Assembly (NCBI RefSeq): GCF_904849725.1
Contig: NC_058518.1
Location: 511,425,225-511,489,224 of the forward strand
Direction of reading: 5' to 3'
DNA: 64,000 nt
DNA from: Hordeum vulgare subsp. vulgare
Taxonomy: Eukaryota > Streptophyta > Magnoliopsida > Poales > Poaceae
Positions 11,164-23,154 of the stretch are shown one piece after another. Under the pieces are notes generated by a model. The model did not search any database, was not told where the DNA came from, and was given only the letters and a program-made list of their open reading frames with translations. The position numbers were made by a program, and so were the translations under genes. The stretch's first letter is position 1. The number at the start of each line of letters is the position of its first letter.

Positions 11164-12375
11164 AGGTTTCTGAACCTATGGTTCCCTTTCTTTACCATGC
11201 TGCCTAGCAGTGAAGTCATTCTTATCGTATCTTCTATTCTTAGGCTGTAGGTTATCAAGATCAACAGGTTCAATCTCCACATCCTTTTCATTGCTAGGTT
11301 GAGCATCTTCATGAACATCACTATTGATGTTATCATTAGGCTCATGTTCATCACCAGATTGTGTTTCGGCATCAGAGACAGAGACATCGTTTGGACTCCC
11401 AGGTGAAGCAGCAACAGGGTTGCTAGCGTGCACATCCCTATCATCTTTCTTCTTCTTTCTAGGATGACTAGGTGCATCAGTGCTAACTCCTTGAGAATCT
11501 TGTTCAATTCTCTTCGGATGACCCTCAAGATACAAAGGTTCCTGGGTCATTCTACCGCCTATAGTAACGACTCTGACAGAATTGTCATTCAACTCGTTGA
11601 GAAAGTCATTCTGAGCTTTAAGTACTTGTTCTACTTGAGTAGTAACCATAGAGGCATGATTATTCACAAGCTTAAGATCATTGACATTTCTGTCCACACA
11701 AGCAATTAAATGACTAAGCATACGAGCATTATGTTCCAATTGTCTGCTAACATAAGCATTGAAACTTTGTTGTTTGGCAACAAAGTTATCAAATTCATCC
11801 AGGCATAGGCTAGCAGGTTTATCAAAAGGAATATCACTCTCATCAAACCTACGCAGAGAATTTACTTCTACTACCTGTATCGGGTTATCAAGACCATGGA
11901 TCTCTTTGATAGGTGGTAGATTTTTGACATCTTCAGATTTAATGCCTTTCTCTCACATAGATTTCTTGGCTTCTTGCATATCTTCAGGACTGAGGAATAG
12001 AATACCTCTTTTCTTTGGAGTTGGCATAGGAGGTGGTTCGGGAATAGTCCAAGAATTCTCATTGCACAAGATATTATTAATAGGATCTCAGCTTGTTCGA
12101 CGGTTCGTTCCCTGAAAACACAACCAGCACAACTATCTAGGTGGTCTTTAGAAGCATCGGTAAGTCCATTATAGAAGATATCAAGTATTTCATTCTTCTC
12201 AAGAGGGTGATCAGGCAAAGCATTCAGTAGCTATACAAGCCTCCCCCAAGCTTGTGGGAGACTCTCTTCCTCAACTTGAGCAAAGTTGTATATTTCCTGC
12301 AAGGCAGCTTGCTTCTTATGGCCAGGGAAATATTTTTCAGAGAAGTAGTAGACCATATCCTGGGGGCTACGCACA
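11164..12375 (-). pseudogene. Gag C-terminal two thirds of element B
   Basis: Minus-strand frames give the Athila gag body: YFSEKYFPGHKKQAALQEIY and EEESLPQAWGRL at 12360-12235, LEKNEILDIFYNGLTDASKD at about 12195-12140, MEHNARMLSHLIACVDRNV at 11739, and an acidic/Lys-rich tail to about 11180. Frame changes between about 11740 and 12220 show at least one indel. The 5' part of the same gag lies 16 kb away at 28575-29225, on the other side of element D. The reading frame is continuous across the D insertion once one TSD copy is removed. Gag forms the nucleocapsid particle. Confidence 0.85.
12371..12375. repeat. Target site duplication of D (left), GCACA
   Basis: GCACA precedes the LTR at 12376 and is repeated exactly at 28570-28574 after the other LTR. 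This proves that D (12376-28569) is a single intact insertion into B's gag. Confidence 0.95.
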
Positions 12376-13082
12376 TGTAACAACCAAGATGCGGTCCTTT
12401 CCGGTCTGGGGATCGAGGCCCCGAATTGGAAAGGAGCGCATCTAAGCGTCTCACAAACGGGTATCACAGCACATACATAATAATAAAGATAGACAATCAG
12501 GGATTCAATTGCCTTCTCATAAATATCTCAGAGTACATCACACATACAACCAATGTAGTTGCGCTACGGACTACAAAACATAGAAATGCTATGCTACCCT
12601 GCCTGCAGGCCCACGATCACAACCACGCATCAATCTTCTGGATAGTTCACGTAAAGGCGGTCTGTCTCCTCGTTGTACTGCCACGCCAGCTGAGTGCCGT
12701 CGGGATCATCTGTCTCTGGGGTACCTGTACCTGTTGGGATTTTGGAGGAATCCGTGAGCCACGAGGACTCAGCAAAATAAGACCTTGGTGCCAGAACTAG
12801 TCAAGTTATTAGGTAGGATAAGGTGAACTGTGTAAGGTCGCAGCATCCTAAGATTTATTTGGTGGCTATCTTACGTAGCATTTATGAAGGTGGTCTACAC
12901 TAGCGGTCGTGATTACTTGGTCACTAGGTGACCCTGAACACCTACCTATGGCATTCATAACCCCACCGTGTTCCCGATCGAAGAGAGATCTTCGAGGGGA
13001 CAGTCACGGTTACGCACACAGTTGGCAATTTTATTAACTTATGTTTGAGTTATCTAATACCGGATGTTAACAAGATATTCCA

Positions 13083-13140
13083 AGTTGCCACATAACCGCG
13101 GGCACGGCTTTCCGAAAGATTAAACCCTGCAGGGGTGCTC
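13083..13140 (-). promoter_or_regulatory. Conserved LTR box (D, 3' LTR copy)
   Basis: Minus strand: GAGCACCCCTGCAGGGTTTA, ATCTTTCGGAAAGCCGTGCC, CGCGGTTATGTGGCAACTTG. The block is shared almost word for word with Sukkula LTRs G and H and more loosely with the LTR of element I. Homology between D and G extends over roughly 500 bases around it. Confidence 0.65.
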
Positions 13141-15858
13141 CAACTAGTTCATCACAAACGTATACAGGCCGCAAAGTCATCCTCTATCACGAATCTCGTG
13201 ATCTCGTCGGATTCCTTCGAGGAAAACCTCAACTCTGGGGGAAACCAAAGCTTCACAGGGATTCCTATACGCAATATATATAGCTAAGGTAAGGCAATAC
13301 TAGCAGGACCTCCCGACGTGTCGACGACCCTGATAAGAGCCGCGTATCTGAGTCTCAGGACACGCCGGATGAGCGATGGTTACCACGCCAAAACACCGAG
13401 TTGCCCCGGGGAGCGTAATAAGCTGCTCTGGGTTGGACCAACACTCATGAGGAGCACTGGCCCGGGTTGTTGATTAAGATCCTCGGGGTAGCTATTCCCT
13501 ATGCAGTATATTATTAAGTGATTAGCAAATTAACACCAATGTTGGGTCCTGCCGGACGAGCCTTAGCACTACGCGATTTATCGAGGGGGTCCCCATAACA
13601 ACCCGAACGTGTTAGGAGCGATCATTATGGAATCAAACACCGGTAGCCGGTAACTAAGGCGGAAATAATGGAACAAGGCACCCGGCAAAAGGCTAGGCCT
13701 TCCGTCATTTACCAAGTATATAGGTGTATTAATTAAATAACATAATTTAATATAATGATATCAAGCTCATGTTATCACATGAGTCAAAGCACCTACATCT
13801 AGCAACGCTAACATTAGTAGCTGAGCAAAGCCTACTTAGGCATTCAAGTTTTGCTAGGAAGGGATGAGTGTATGGGTTCATGGCACATCAAGAGGCAATT
13901 TAATTCAGTGGTAGGCAGCAAGCAATATGACATGGATACGCAAACTAGCATAACAAGTCTAGAGATGGAATCAAGGTCATATCATCTTGCCTGTGATATC
14001 CTCAGCTCAGAATGGTTCTTGTTCGTCCTGCACGTACTCTCCCGAATCCACGTACTCGTTCTCTGATCCCGGTGCTACCCAACATAAGAATAACATCCAA
14101 TGAACAACAGCACCTCAAGATGCAACAAGCACATGATGCATGAGATGAAAAATGAGCATGCATCACTATTTCTATCACTAGCACAAGCAAAAGAAACTAC
14201 TACAAGTTTCTGGACAGAACTGTACACTAAGCTATTTTGACATGCATGAGAATGACATGATCAGATGCATCTCGTGAAAACGATGCAAAACCATATAAAA
14301 ACATTACAATCGGAGCTACGGATCAACGGGAATCAACGAAACAAGATATGAAGCCCTACGTGTAAGAATCAGCACCACACACTCAAATGGCACAAATCTG
14401 GTATTCCCAGGTTTCCAAGACATATAACAACCCAACATGAATGGATTGGAGCATGGAAGAACACCACAACATCAACTAAGCACCCAAAATCATCAAAATG
14501 ACAAAACTACATAATCTGCCATAATCTGCATCTTAGCACTTCGTGAGCTACATGCAACATAGCTACATCCCTCCAAATATGACAAATAATATATTTGGCT
14601 GTAGCTATCCAAGAATACTACCAGCACAAGCAAGAATCACACAAAAAGGAATTAAACACAGGAAGATACAAGGCTACAAACTTTCCCAAAACCATCAGAT
14701 CTCAGGGACTTAGTGAAAATTCCTGCACCTGACTTTCTGTCTTAGTTCTGAAGCTTTTTGACAGAAACCAAAACATAACCTACAGGATTTGAAATGGGAT
14801 TAATTTAACAGGGAGCTTAACAAACATATCAGGTCCAAATTCCTAGCACTGAACTAAGGCTAGATCACAACACAAGGACCAGCACAACCTCATCTACAGG
14901 AGAAGAAAATGTTCCCAGATTCCCAGACTAAGTGAAATTCCAGATTTCACTAAGCTGGAATTTTCAGCCACATGCCCACTTTGTCTAGGCATAGCTTGCA
15001 CACAAGTAACACCAAGTGATAAATGCCACCACCATGGTGTGAAGCAAAAACCCCTACTACTTCCACACAAAAGCTCATGCCCTTGGGCTCCACCTATTCC
15101 ATGGAAACAAAGAGCAAACTTGCAACAAATCTGAATATGTCAACTCCATAAAGTATCCTAATGGAAAAACTAACTTCACCACTGGATTCCTTGGGAGATT
15201 CTACCCCAAAATCATATATAATATGTGGGCACTTACTTGGAACAAGTGACCACAAATTAAGAAAGAGGAAACTACTCCAAATCATGCCTAGTGAATAGGG
15301 TATCATTTCATGTAGTTCCACTATATCAACTACTACATGGTTGAGCTCATGTGCACAATGACAAAGTGACATGGAGGTTTGAACCCCACGTTTGTGTCAT
15401 GCACATCAACTTCATAACCACTACTACCAAGCTATCCACACAAACAACATACCATGCCCTCTCACATATGGTCGTGTGAAGGTGCAAAGCTTTCTTGCAA
15501 AGGTGGAATGCTTCTCACACACACATCTACTCCACACCACCCACAAGCACATCATGCTCTAGATCAGCACACATACCTACACATGCTAAACATAGCTTGC
15601 ATCACATGGCAAACATACACACATCATAACCCTCATAAGATGCATTTTCACATGAAACTCTAGTGCATCACACACACATCTACTTACACACACACACATA
15701 TATGCTCTTCTCACATGAACACACACATGCACACATCAGATGGCACTTCTTATAGCAATAAAGGGTAAAAATAAATGCCAAGTCATCTATGGATTGTGGC
15801 ACAAGCATGGCAATAAGAAAAGAAGGGGAAAAATAATATAGCATGAAGGAAAAATAAA

Positions 15859-15935
15859 AGGGGGCACTCTGGGTTTCGAACCCCTGTGCCCCCGGCTCCA
15901 AATGCACAACACACAGAGCCTCACCACTCTGCTGC
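15859..15935 (-). other. tRNA-like module 2 in 3' LTR of D
   Basis: Minus strand: an A-box-like GAGTGGTGAGGCTC (15929-15916), a B-box-like GGGGTTCGAAACCC (15884-15871), then GTGCCCCC and a TTTTATTTTT run usable as a pol III terminator. Spacing resembles a type-2 tRNA with a longer variable region. It is retained in the other LTR at 26645-26720. Whether it folds or is transcribed is unknown. Confidence 0.5.
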
Positions 15936-16026
15936 AAGTCACTGGTTCGACTACAGAGAGGGTGTATACAAGGTATGGTCTACCCCTGCGACTATTGTGC
16001 TGAGACACCATGCAGAAAAACAAAAG

Positions 16027-16095
16027 GGGGCACCGAGGGAATCGAACCCACGACGTGGGTCTGTGAAACACAAGCGCTACCACTACACTACACCT
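16027..16095 (-). other. tRNA-like module 1 in 3' LTR of D
   Basis: Minus strand: GTGTAGTGTAGTGGTAGCGC (A-box-like, 16093-16074), a perfect B box GGGTTCGATTCCC (16049-16037), and a TTTTGTTTTT tract just after (16024-16015). The overall length of about 70 bases matches a tRNA or SINE head. It is retained at 26811-26885 in the 5' LTR. I do not call it a functional tRNA, because acceptor-stem pairing is not clear by eye. Confidence 0.55.
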
Positions 16096-17782
16096 CGAAG
16101 TCTGACAGAGACGGGAACTGGAACAAGGTAAGCGACAATGGGATCCTGCTCTGCCTACAGAACAGCACCTACAACAGGGAGGTCGTCGGGCTGATCTTGC
16201 CGTGGCTGCTGCTGCGCACTACAGAAGGAACCCTACATCACGACGAAGCAACATGAAGGGGAAGATCTCGTGCTACTGCTACATGCCTACATATCGCCCT
16301 GATAGCAAGATACACACGCACACAGTTCCTGCTGCCCTGGTACACCCTGCTCGACAGGAACCTGGTGACAGGGAGGAAGGTAGCACGCCCTGCTGCCGCA
16401 GCGGCTTCGACGCGCCGGATGAAGGCGAGCTCCCGCCCCTACTACTACCAAACAACGCCATCACGCAAATCACACCATGCTACGCACATGCATCTCCTCG
16501 CTACTCTCTGACGAACGGCAACAGAGAGGAAACTACGAGCCCTTCTTCGGATCTAGACCGAACAGACGAGGGGAAGCAAGGGGGCGATGCTCACCTCGAG
16601 AAGTGAGAAGGAAGGAGTTGCACCCACGGCGACGAGGCGATGTAGAGGAAGAAGAACGAACGGAGGAAGATTTGCTGCCGGTGAAGTAGAAGAAGAAGGG
16701 AACCGTGGCCGCGGCGAAGACGAGCTCGGCCCCGTCGGTGTGGTCACTTTCCGACCATACCGACGACGGGAATGGAATGCGGGGTCGAACCCGAGCTCCT
16801 GGACATGGCCGCCGTCGCCGGAGACAACGGGAGGCAGGGGATCGACGGCGGGATGCTTCTCTGCTACTCTGCTACTCTTACAGAGTACTTACCTTGGGGA
16901 GGAAGGGAGAGATGGAGGGGAAGAAGAGAGGTGGCGGAGGCAGGAGGGAATGGAGAGTAACCCTAGGCGAGGGGGGGGGGCACGGACGCCCAGGTAATAA
17001 AGGCCCCTCGACGTTTGTGCAATGGTGTTACTTCCCTCTCTCTCTCTTGCACACTAACGGAAAGCGAGGGAGGATAACAACGACGTCAGAGGAGGAAGGA
17101 GGTGTCGTGGGACTGGGCTCCCACGCGCGAGGGAGGGGGTAGATGGGCCGTCAGGGAAAAGAGAGGGAGCCCTCTGGCGCGTTTTAAAAGAAAGTGAACC
17201 CTGTCGCCTCTTCTATTTAAAGAAAGTCCAGAAAGAAAGACAAAATAAACAAGGCAAAACTACTGGGGTAATTCAACAGAAAAAATACCCCCTTGTCATA
17301 GGAAAATATGACCTATTTAAATAAAACAAAACAAGATTTTTAGGAGCAAGTAATTGTTTTTACAACAGCCATGTTAGGGACTGTTTTGTAATTGCTTACA
17401 CCTTTTAAACACCCATTCAAACCTGCCAATCACACATCTCATCCACCAAAATTCTAAGCTAACACATGAGCATTTTAAAAAGAGGGAAGGGAGAAGAGAA
17501 TCTTGACATAGGAGAAATTGAGAGGAGGGGTGGAGATGGTTTTGAAACCTAAGCATATACTATCACAGGCACAACAACACAAGGACAAGACATGAAATCA
17601 CAATAACACAATGCAACAACAAGAACACATGGCATGATATGGAATGCATGCATGCAAAGGAAGAGAAAATAATAAGGTGGCATCACATGAAATACTGAGC
17701 ATGGGCTCTCTCATAGCATTGACATGGTGGACCCACATGAGATAGGTTCCAAATAGGGAAGGTTTACATCTGGGGCACTACA

Positions 17783-17796
17783 AACTCTCCCACACT
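17783..17796 (-). other. Polypurine tract of element D
   Basis: Minus strand GTAGTGTGGGAGAGTT immediately precedes the LTR start TGTAGTGCC at 17782. This is the plus-strand primer position for the 3' LTR. Confidence 0.75.
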
Positions 17797-17821
17797 ACAA
17801 AGAAGATCTCGCCCTCGAGAT

Positions 17822-19300
17822 CTAAGACTGAAAGAAATTGGGAAATTCGGAACGGAGGTGATCCTCGCGTTCCCACGTAGCCTCTTTATCGGAATGGTGA
17901 GACCACTGCACTTTGAGAAATTTGACAGTCTTGTTACGGGTCTTGCACTGAGTCGCCTCGAGAACCGCAACAGGATGCTCACGATAAGAAAGGTCAGGCT
18001 AAAGGTCGATATCTTTAAGATGCACAGTGCTCTCGGGGGTCTTGAAACACCTCCGAAGCTGAGAAACATGGAACACATCATGGACATTTGCAAAGGTTGA
18101 CGGAAGCTCGAGCTGGTACGCAAGGTCGCCCCTCTTGCCAACCACTCTGAACGGACCAACGAAACGAGGCGCAAGCTTGCCTCTGATGCCAAAGCGCTGC
18201 ATACCCTTCATAGGCGACACCTTGAGATAGACAAAGTCATAAAGCTCATAAGACATGTCACGGTGCTTTCTATCGTAATAGCTCTTCTGACGGGACTGAG
18301 CTACTTTGAGGTTGTCGCGAATGATCCGACACATCTCCTCAGCTTCTTCTATCATATCATTGCCAAGGATCTGACGCTCGCTGGTCTCGGACCAGTTGAG
18401 CGGAGTACGACACTTTCTACCATAGAGAATTTCAAACGGAGCCTTGCCAGAACTAGCTTGATAACTGTTGTTATATGAGAACTCCGCGAAAGGCAGACAA
18501 TCTTCCCACTTCATGCCAAAAGAGATAACACAGGCTCTCAGCATATCCTCAAGAACTTGATTCACTCTCTCCACTTGACCACTAGTCTGAGGATGGAACG
18601 ATGTGTTGAAGCGGATCTTCATGCCCATAGCAGACTGAAAGGAGTCCCAAAACTTGGAAGTGAAGATACTTCCGCGATCTGAAGAGATCATCATAGGTAC
18701 ACCGTACAAAGAGACAATCCTGGAGGTGTACAACTCTGCCAGCTGAGCTGCTGAAATGGACTCGTTGACTGGAAGAAAATGAGCCACTTTACTCAACTTG
18801 TCGATGACAACAAAGATAGCATCATTGCCCTTCTTGGACTTCGGAAACCCGGTGACGAAATCCATCTCAATGTGATCAAACTTCCACTCAGGAATCGGCA
18901 AAGGCTGCAAGAGGCCTGCTGGGCGTTGATGTTCTGCTTTCACCCTTCGGAATACATCACACTCGTTTACGAACTGAGCAATTTCACGTTTCATACGAGT
19001 CCACCATAATGTCTGCTTCAAGTCATGGTACATTTTGGAGCTTCTAGGATGAATAGAGAGCAGAGAGTTATGAGCTTCTTCCATGATCACCTTCCTGAGA
19101 TCACCTTTCGGGACGACAAGGCGATCCTCGAAAAACAATGTGTCCCTAGCATCAACAGTGAAGCACTTATACTAGGGGAGACTCTTTCCCACGCCAATCT
19201 TGACCTTCTTCACCATAGCGTCAAGAAGCTGAGCTGCTCTGACCTGATCTTCCAAGGTAGGAGAGATCTGAAGGTTCGCAAGAAATCCCTGAGGTACTAG
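17822..19300 (-). pseudogene. Integrase and chromodomain of element D
   Basis: The minus-strand frame continues from RNase H. The integrase zinc region includes HNSLLSIHPRSSKMYHDLK and C..C. The catalytic triad is visible as MDFVTGFP, SSDRG and SGQVERVN. A long C-terminal domain follows (YDRKHRDMSYELYDFVYLKV, GPFRVVGKRGDLAYQLELP) and then a chromodomain (PDLSYREHPVAVLE, KFLKVQWSHHSDKEATWERE) ending at the stop 17822-17824, 40 bases from the 3' LTR. In-frame TAG codons occur at 19172-19174 and 17999-18001, the latter just before the chromodomain. Chromodomains direct integration to marked chromatin in chromoviruses. The product is inactive here because of the stops, but the domain sequence itself is well preserved. 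Confidence 0.92.
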
Positions 19301-21184
19301 CTAAAGGTTGATCTTCCTGAAAGACTCAGAAAGACCCGGCTGGAGAGGTTCCAGAATCAGACTGTTGCAATATGCCTTCCTTCTCAATGCATCTGCCGCA
19401 ACATTTTCCTTGCATGGCGTGTACTCAACACTCGGATTAAAATCCTGGAGCATTTCCACACAACGTGTTTGCCGATGATTCAAGTTAGGCTGAGTGAAGA
19501 TGTACTTGAGACTCTTGTGATCGGTGAAGACTTCAACCTTACGTTCCAACAAGAGATGTCTCCAAGTCATCAAGGCGTGTACCACAGCTGCTAGCTCGAG
19601 GTCGTGCACAGGATAGCTCTTCTCCGCAAGCTTCAACTGCCTGGAGGTATAAGCAACCACCTTCCTATCTTGCATCAAGACTGCGCCAAGACCCTGGAGA
19701 GAAGCATCACAAAAGACCTGGTAGGACTTGGAGTCATCCGAAGGAGCCAAGACCGGAGTGGAGATGAGCTTCTCTTTGAGTGTATCGAAGGCCAGTTGAC
19801 ACTCTGGAGACCAAACATACTTAACACCCTTCTGAAGAAGACTAGAGAGAGGCTTGGCGATCTTGGAGAAGTTCTCAACGAACCTTCTGCAATATCCAGC
19901 AAGCCCGAGAAAGCTTCGAAGTTGCTTCACATTCTGCGGAGGCTCCCATTCAACAATGGCTTGAACCTTGGACGGATAAACCTTAATGCCCTCGGCAGAG
20001 ATAATATGCCCAAGATAAAACACTTCTTTCAGCCAGAACTCGCACTTGGAAAACTTAGCATACAGCTTGTACTCTCTCAGTTTATCAAGCACTAATTTGA
20101 GATGTTTTTCATGTTCTTCCTCAGTCTCATAAAAGACCAAAATGTCGTCGACATAGAGCAAGACAAATTCATTCTTGTATGGGGAGAAAATATGGTTCAT
20201 CAATCAACAAAATGTCGGAGGAGCATTAGCCAGACCAAAAGACATGACCGTATACTCATACGAGCCAAAACTAGTCCTGAATGTCGTCTTCGGAATGTCT
20301 TCCTCGCGAATGTGAATTTGATGATAGCCCATTCTGAGATCAAGCTTGGAGAATACTTTAGCACCTTTCAACTGTTCGAACAACTCAGTTATGTTCGGAT
20401 GTGGATATTTGTTCTTGATTGTCTTCTTGTTCAATGGACGGTAATCGACACACAGCCGGTCCGAGCCATCCTTCTTCTTGACAAACAGAACACCACAACC
20501 CCACGGAGACGAGCTCGGTCTGATCAAACCCAAACGCTCCTGCTCATCGAGTTGCCTCTTAAGTTCCTTCAATTCTTCTGGACCCAGCTTGTACGGCCGT
20601 TTGCACACTGGCTCTGTGCCTGGCTCAAGCTCAATGACAAACTCAACTTCAAGGTGCGGAGGCATGTCTGGCAGCTCTTCAGGAAACACGTCTTGATATT
20701 CGCAGACCACTGGAACTTGCTCAATAGGATTGATCTCACCCTTTTCATTCAAGGAGAATAGACGGATTGTATCATCGCGCGCCGCGAATATAATCACATC
20801 CTCCGAAGAGTGGGTAAGCTTCACTTCTTTCGCTTCACAATCAATTGACGCCTTGTTCATGGCCAACCAGTCCATACCAAGAATCAAGTCGATGTAGGAA
20901 TTTCCCAAGACAATAGGAGATGCCGGAAAAGAATAACTGCCTATCTTGACAGAAGCATCCGGAACCCTCATGTGCGAACTCATGCGCATGCCCGGAGAAA
21001 CCACACGGAAGGGACTATCCAAATGAATTGCAGGAATATCATGCTTAGCTATGAAAGGCTTGGAGATGAAGCAATGCGAAGCACCAGAATCATATAACAC
21101 TTTAGCAGGAATATCATTGACGAGGAGGTTACCCATGATCACATCAGAGGAGTTTTGTGCTTCAGCTGCGTTCACCATGTTCAC
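19301..21184 (-). pseudogene. Protease, reverse transcriptase and RNase H of element D
   Basis: On the minus strand the protease has [15 protein letters not shown] at about 21090 and LGMDWLAMN further on. RT contains [53 protein letters not shown] and the catalytic YVDD ([11 protein letters not shown] at about 20150). RNase H contains [36 protein letters not shown] and NVAADAL. A TGA at 20204-20206 sits between the [13 protein letters not shown] and MNHIF motifs, and a TAG at 19301-19303 ends the RNase H segment. All parts are in one frame with gag and integrase, so the element encoded a single Gag-Pol polyprotein, as Tekay-type elements do. Confidence 0.93.
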
Positions 21185-22504
21185 TCGAGCTGATCTGGGG
21201 TTGAATTTGACAAGAGCATTGCTTGGAGGTTTGCCTGGAGGAGGAGGCGGCAGACGGAGCTGAGAAGTACATTTGTTGGCATAGTGACCCTTCTGCCCAC
21301 ATTTGTGACAAGTGACATCTGCTGGCTGCCGGAACTGAGTCTGAGGAGGCCCTTGCTTCTGATGCTGGTATCTCTGCTAGAAGCCAGGGTTGGGTGGGTG
21401 GGAAGAACCACGACCACCTGAGTGCTTCAGCTGCTCTGAGTGCCGAGGAGGAGGAGGAGAAACCCAAAACCTCTGTTGCTTCTGAACCACCTGAGTCGAG
21501 GAAGAGCTGCAATCTCTGAAGCGCTTATTGGAATTTTCCACCCTGAGCAAGGCTGCCTCTGCTCTGAGAGCTAGGTTGCAGAACTTGTCAAACTCCTCAG
21601 GATCGTGCAAGGCAAGAGCTAACTACAAGTATTCCTTCAAGCCACCCCTGAACTGATAGATCTTGCTCTTCTGATCCGGGATATCCTGCAGCGCGTAATG
21701 GGCCATCTCGTGGAACTCGACATTGTACTTGTAAACAAAATTGTTGCCCTGCTTCAAATGCCAGAACTTCTCACGCATCTCCTCTACAAAACTAGAAGGA
21801 ATGTAGTGGGACCTGAAGTCACGACAAAACTCGTCCCAAGACATCACCATGTCGCCTCTGGAGTCCTTGAGCTGCTGCCACCATATAGAAGCGTGTCCCT
21901 TCAACTGAAACGTTGCAAACTTGACATAGTTCTCCGGACGCACATTGCTACACTCGAAATGTTTGTTCATATCACGGATCCAATCTTTTGCATCAAATGG
22001 CTGGTCGCAAGAAGTGAACGTCTTTGATTGATTCGTTAGGAACTGACTCAGATTGGCGAAGTGATTGCCACCCTGCTGGAAATTGCCCTGCTGTTGATTG
22101 GCTCTCTCCTGGATCAACTGTAACAACATCTGAGTGTTTGCATTAGTAGCTGCCATCATCGTCTGCCAGGCCTCTGCAGGAGGAGGCGGCGGCGGCGGTG
22201 GAGGAGGCGGCGGCGGCGGCGGAGGAGGAGGTGGTGGAGGCGGCATATCCTCACGCCCTGGGGTCTGACGAGTCGGTGGAGCCGTCCTGAAGACGGACAG
22301 CATATTAGTCCACAGAATAATTGAAGATATTCCTGAATCAAAAGACAGAATATGTGAACAGAATTTAGCAATTGCACTTGAACAACATAGCAAGAATGCA
22401 TCCTCAAAGTGACGCACGACAAAATTCCGATAAGGACCACTGCAAACAAGTGTGAGCTCGAACTCCTCGGAACAAACATATGACCGAGATTTCCCAAACC
22501 TCAA
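21185..22504 (-). pseudogene. Gag of element D with long polyproline tract and CCHC knuckle
   Basis: The frame opens at 22504; a later Met near 22300 (MLSVFRTAPP) is the more likely start, because the residues before it look like leader. A run of about 22 prolines is encoded by (CCN)n at roughly 22245-22180. A Retrotrans_gag-type domain follows (FDAKDWIRDMNKHFECSNV, KFATFQLKGHASIWWQQL, WDEFCRDFRSHYIPSSFVEE). After a basic Ser/Gln-rich linker comes one zinc knuckle C-X2-C-X4-H-X4-C ([14 protein letters not shown] at about 21310). TAG codons interrupt at 21623-21625 and 21377-21379. Gag would assemble the particle and bind RNA. Confidence 0.9.
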
Positions 22505-23139
22505 TCAAGCGTCTGTAGGAAGATAGTCCTATAAGATACTACTAGATATCCCACCTATGAATTCCCGAAATAACTGGTCATGCAATCTGGTACACGGATA
22601 CAAGGAGTATTTCACACAACTCCTAAAATAACCCGTCACATGTATCACATCCTTCAACACACAACCAGCATCTCGGACCTTCATCTACAACAGATCCTCG
22701 TGATCACTACGATACCAAGTGTGGTAGTACCCCCGAACAATCTACACCAGTACTGGGGACATCGGGGTTATCTCACCACTTCCAGTATTGAAGCAATAAC
22801 GAACATCCTTCGTTCTTAGATACTCAGAAATCTGAATGATGGTGATGTGCGCAAGAATCCCCCGGAGCTCAACTCCCCTGATACTTAGAGCAGATAGGAG
22901 GCACGAGGACAGGATTCCATCACATCGAAATCATATAGATTTCATAAATACCCGCGTGATCCTAAAAAAATTTTTGAGCGAGAAAAGGAGTAGAGTTAAA
23001 GATTTCCTAAGACGGGAACCTCACCAGAGCATAGAAGAGGAGAAAAAAGAATCCTACTCTCCGATATAACTAAGACTCAAAACATTTTGTAGACTCGACT
23101 CGTCCAAGTACGATCACACAAAGGCTCCTATAGTCGTAA
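22505..23139 (-). other. 5' leader of element D
   Basis: About 0.6 kb between primer site and the gag frame. No gene is recognised; short open frames on the plus strand here look incidental. Confidence 0.6.
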
Positions 23140-23154
23140 GGCTCTGATTACCAA
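23140..23154 (-). other. Primer binding site of element D (Met-type with one inserted base)
   Basis: Minus strand TTGGTAATCAGAGCC lies two bases after the LTR end. It equals the initiator-Met PBS TGGTATCAGAGCC with one additional A. Either it pairs with a bulge or it uses a variant tRNA. Confidence 0.75.

Larger units (their letters stand above)
12376..17782 (-). repeat. 3' LTR of element D (5,407 bp)
   Basis: On the minus strand it begins TGTAGTGCCCCAGATG (17782) and ends in AAGATGCGG reversed, ..CCGCATCTTGGTTGTTACA (12376). It contains the conserved LTR box (13083-13140), two tRNA-like modules (15859-15935, 16027-16095), a CA-rich microsatellite-like region (15500-15750) and a GC-rich segment (16400-17000) giving chance open frames. 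It aligns throughout with 23157-28569. Confidence 0.93.

Noticed and set aside
16027..16095. Functional nuclear tRNA gene
   Set aside because: A and B boxes are present, but I could not establish acceptor and anticodon stems by eye, and the sequence is duplicated in both LTRs of D; reported as tRNA-like only.
16202..17142. Frames of 90-145 codons on the plus strand in D's 3' LTR (and counterparts at 26761-27781)
   Set aside because: The same region in both LTRs gives different frame lengths and frames overlap in three phases; no recognised domain.
17764..18192. 142-codon minus frame overlapping integrase/chromodomain of D
   Set aside because: Out of frame with the clear chromodomain and integrase C-terminus on the same strand.
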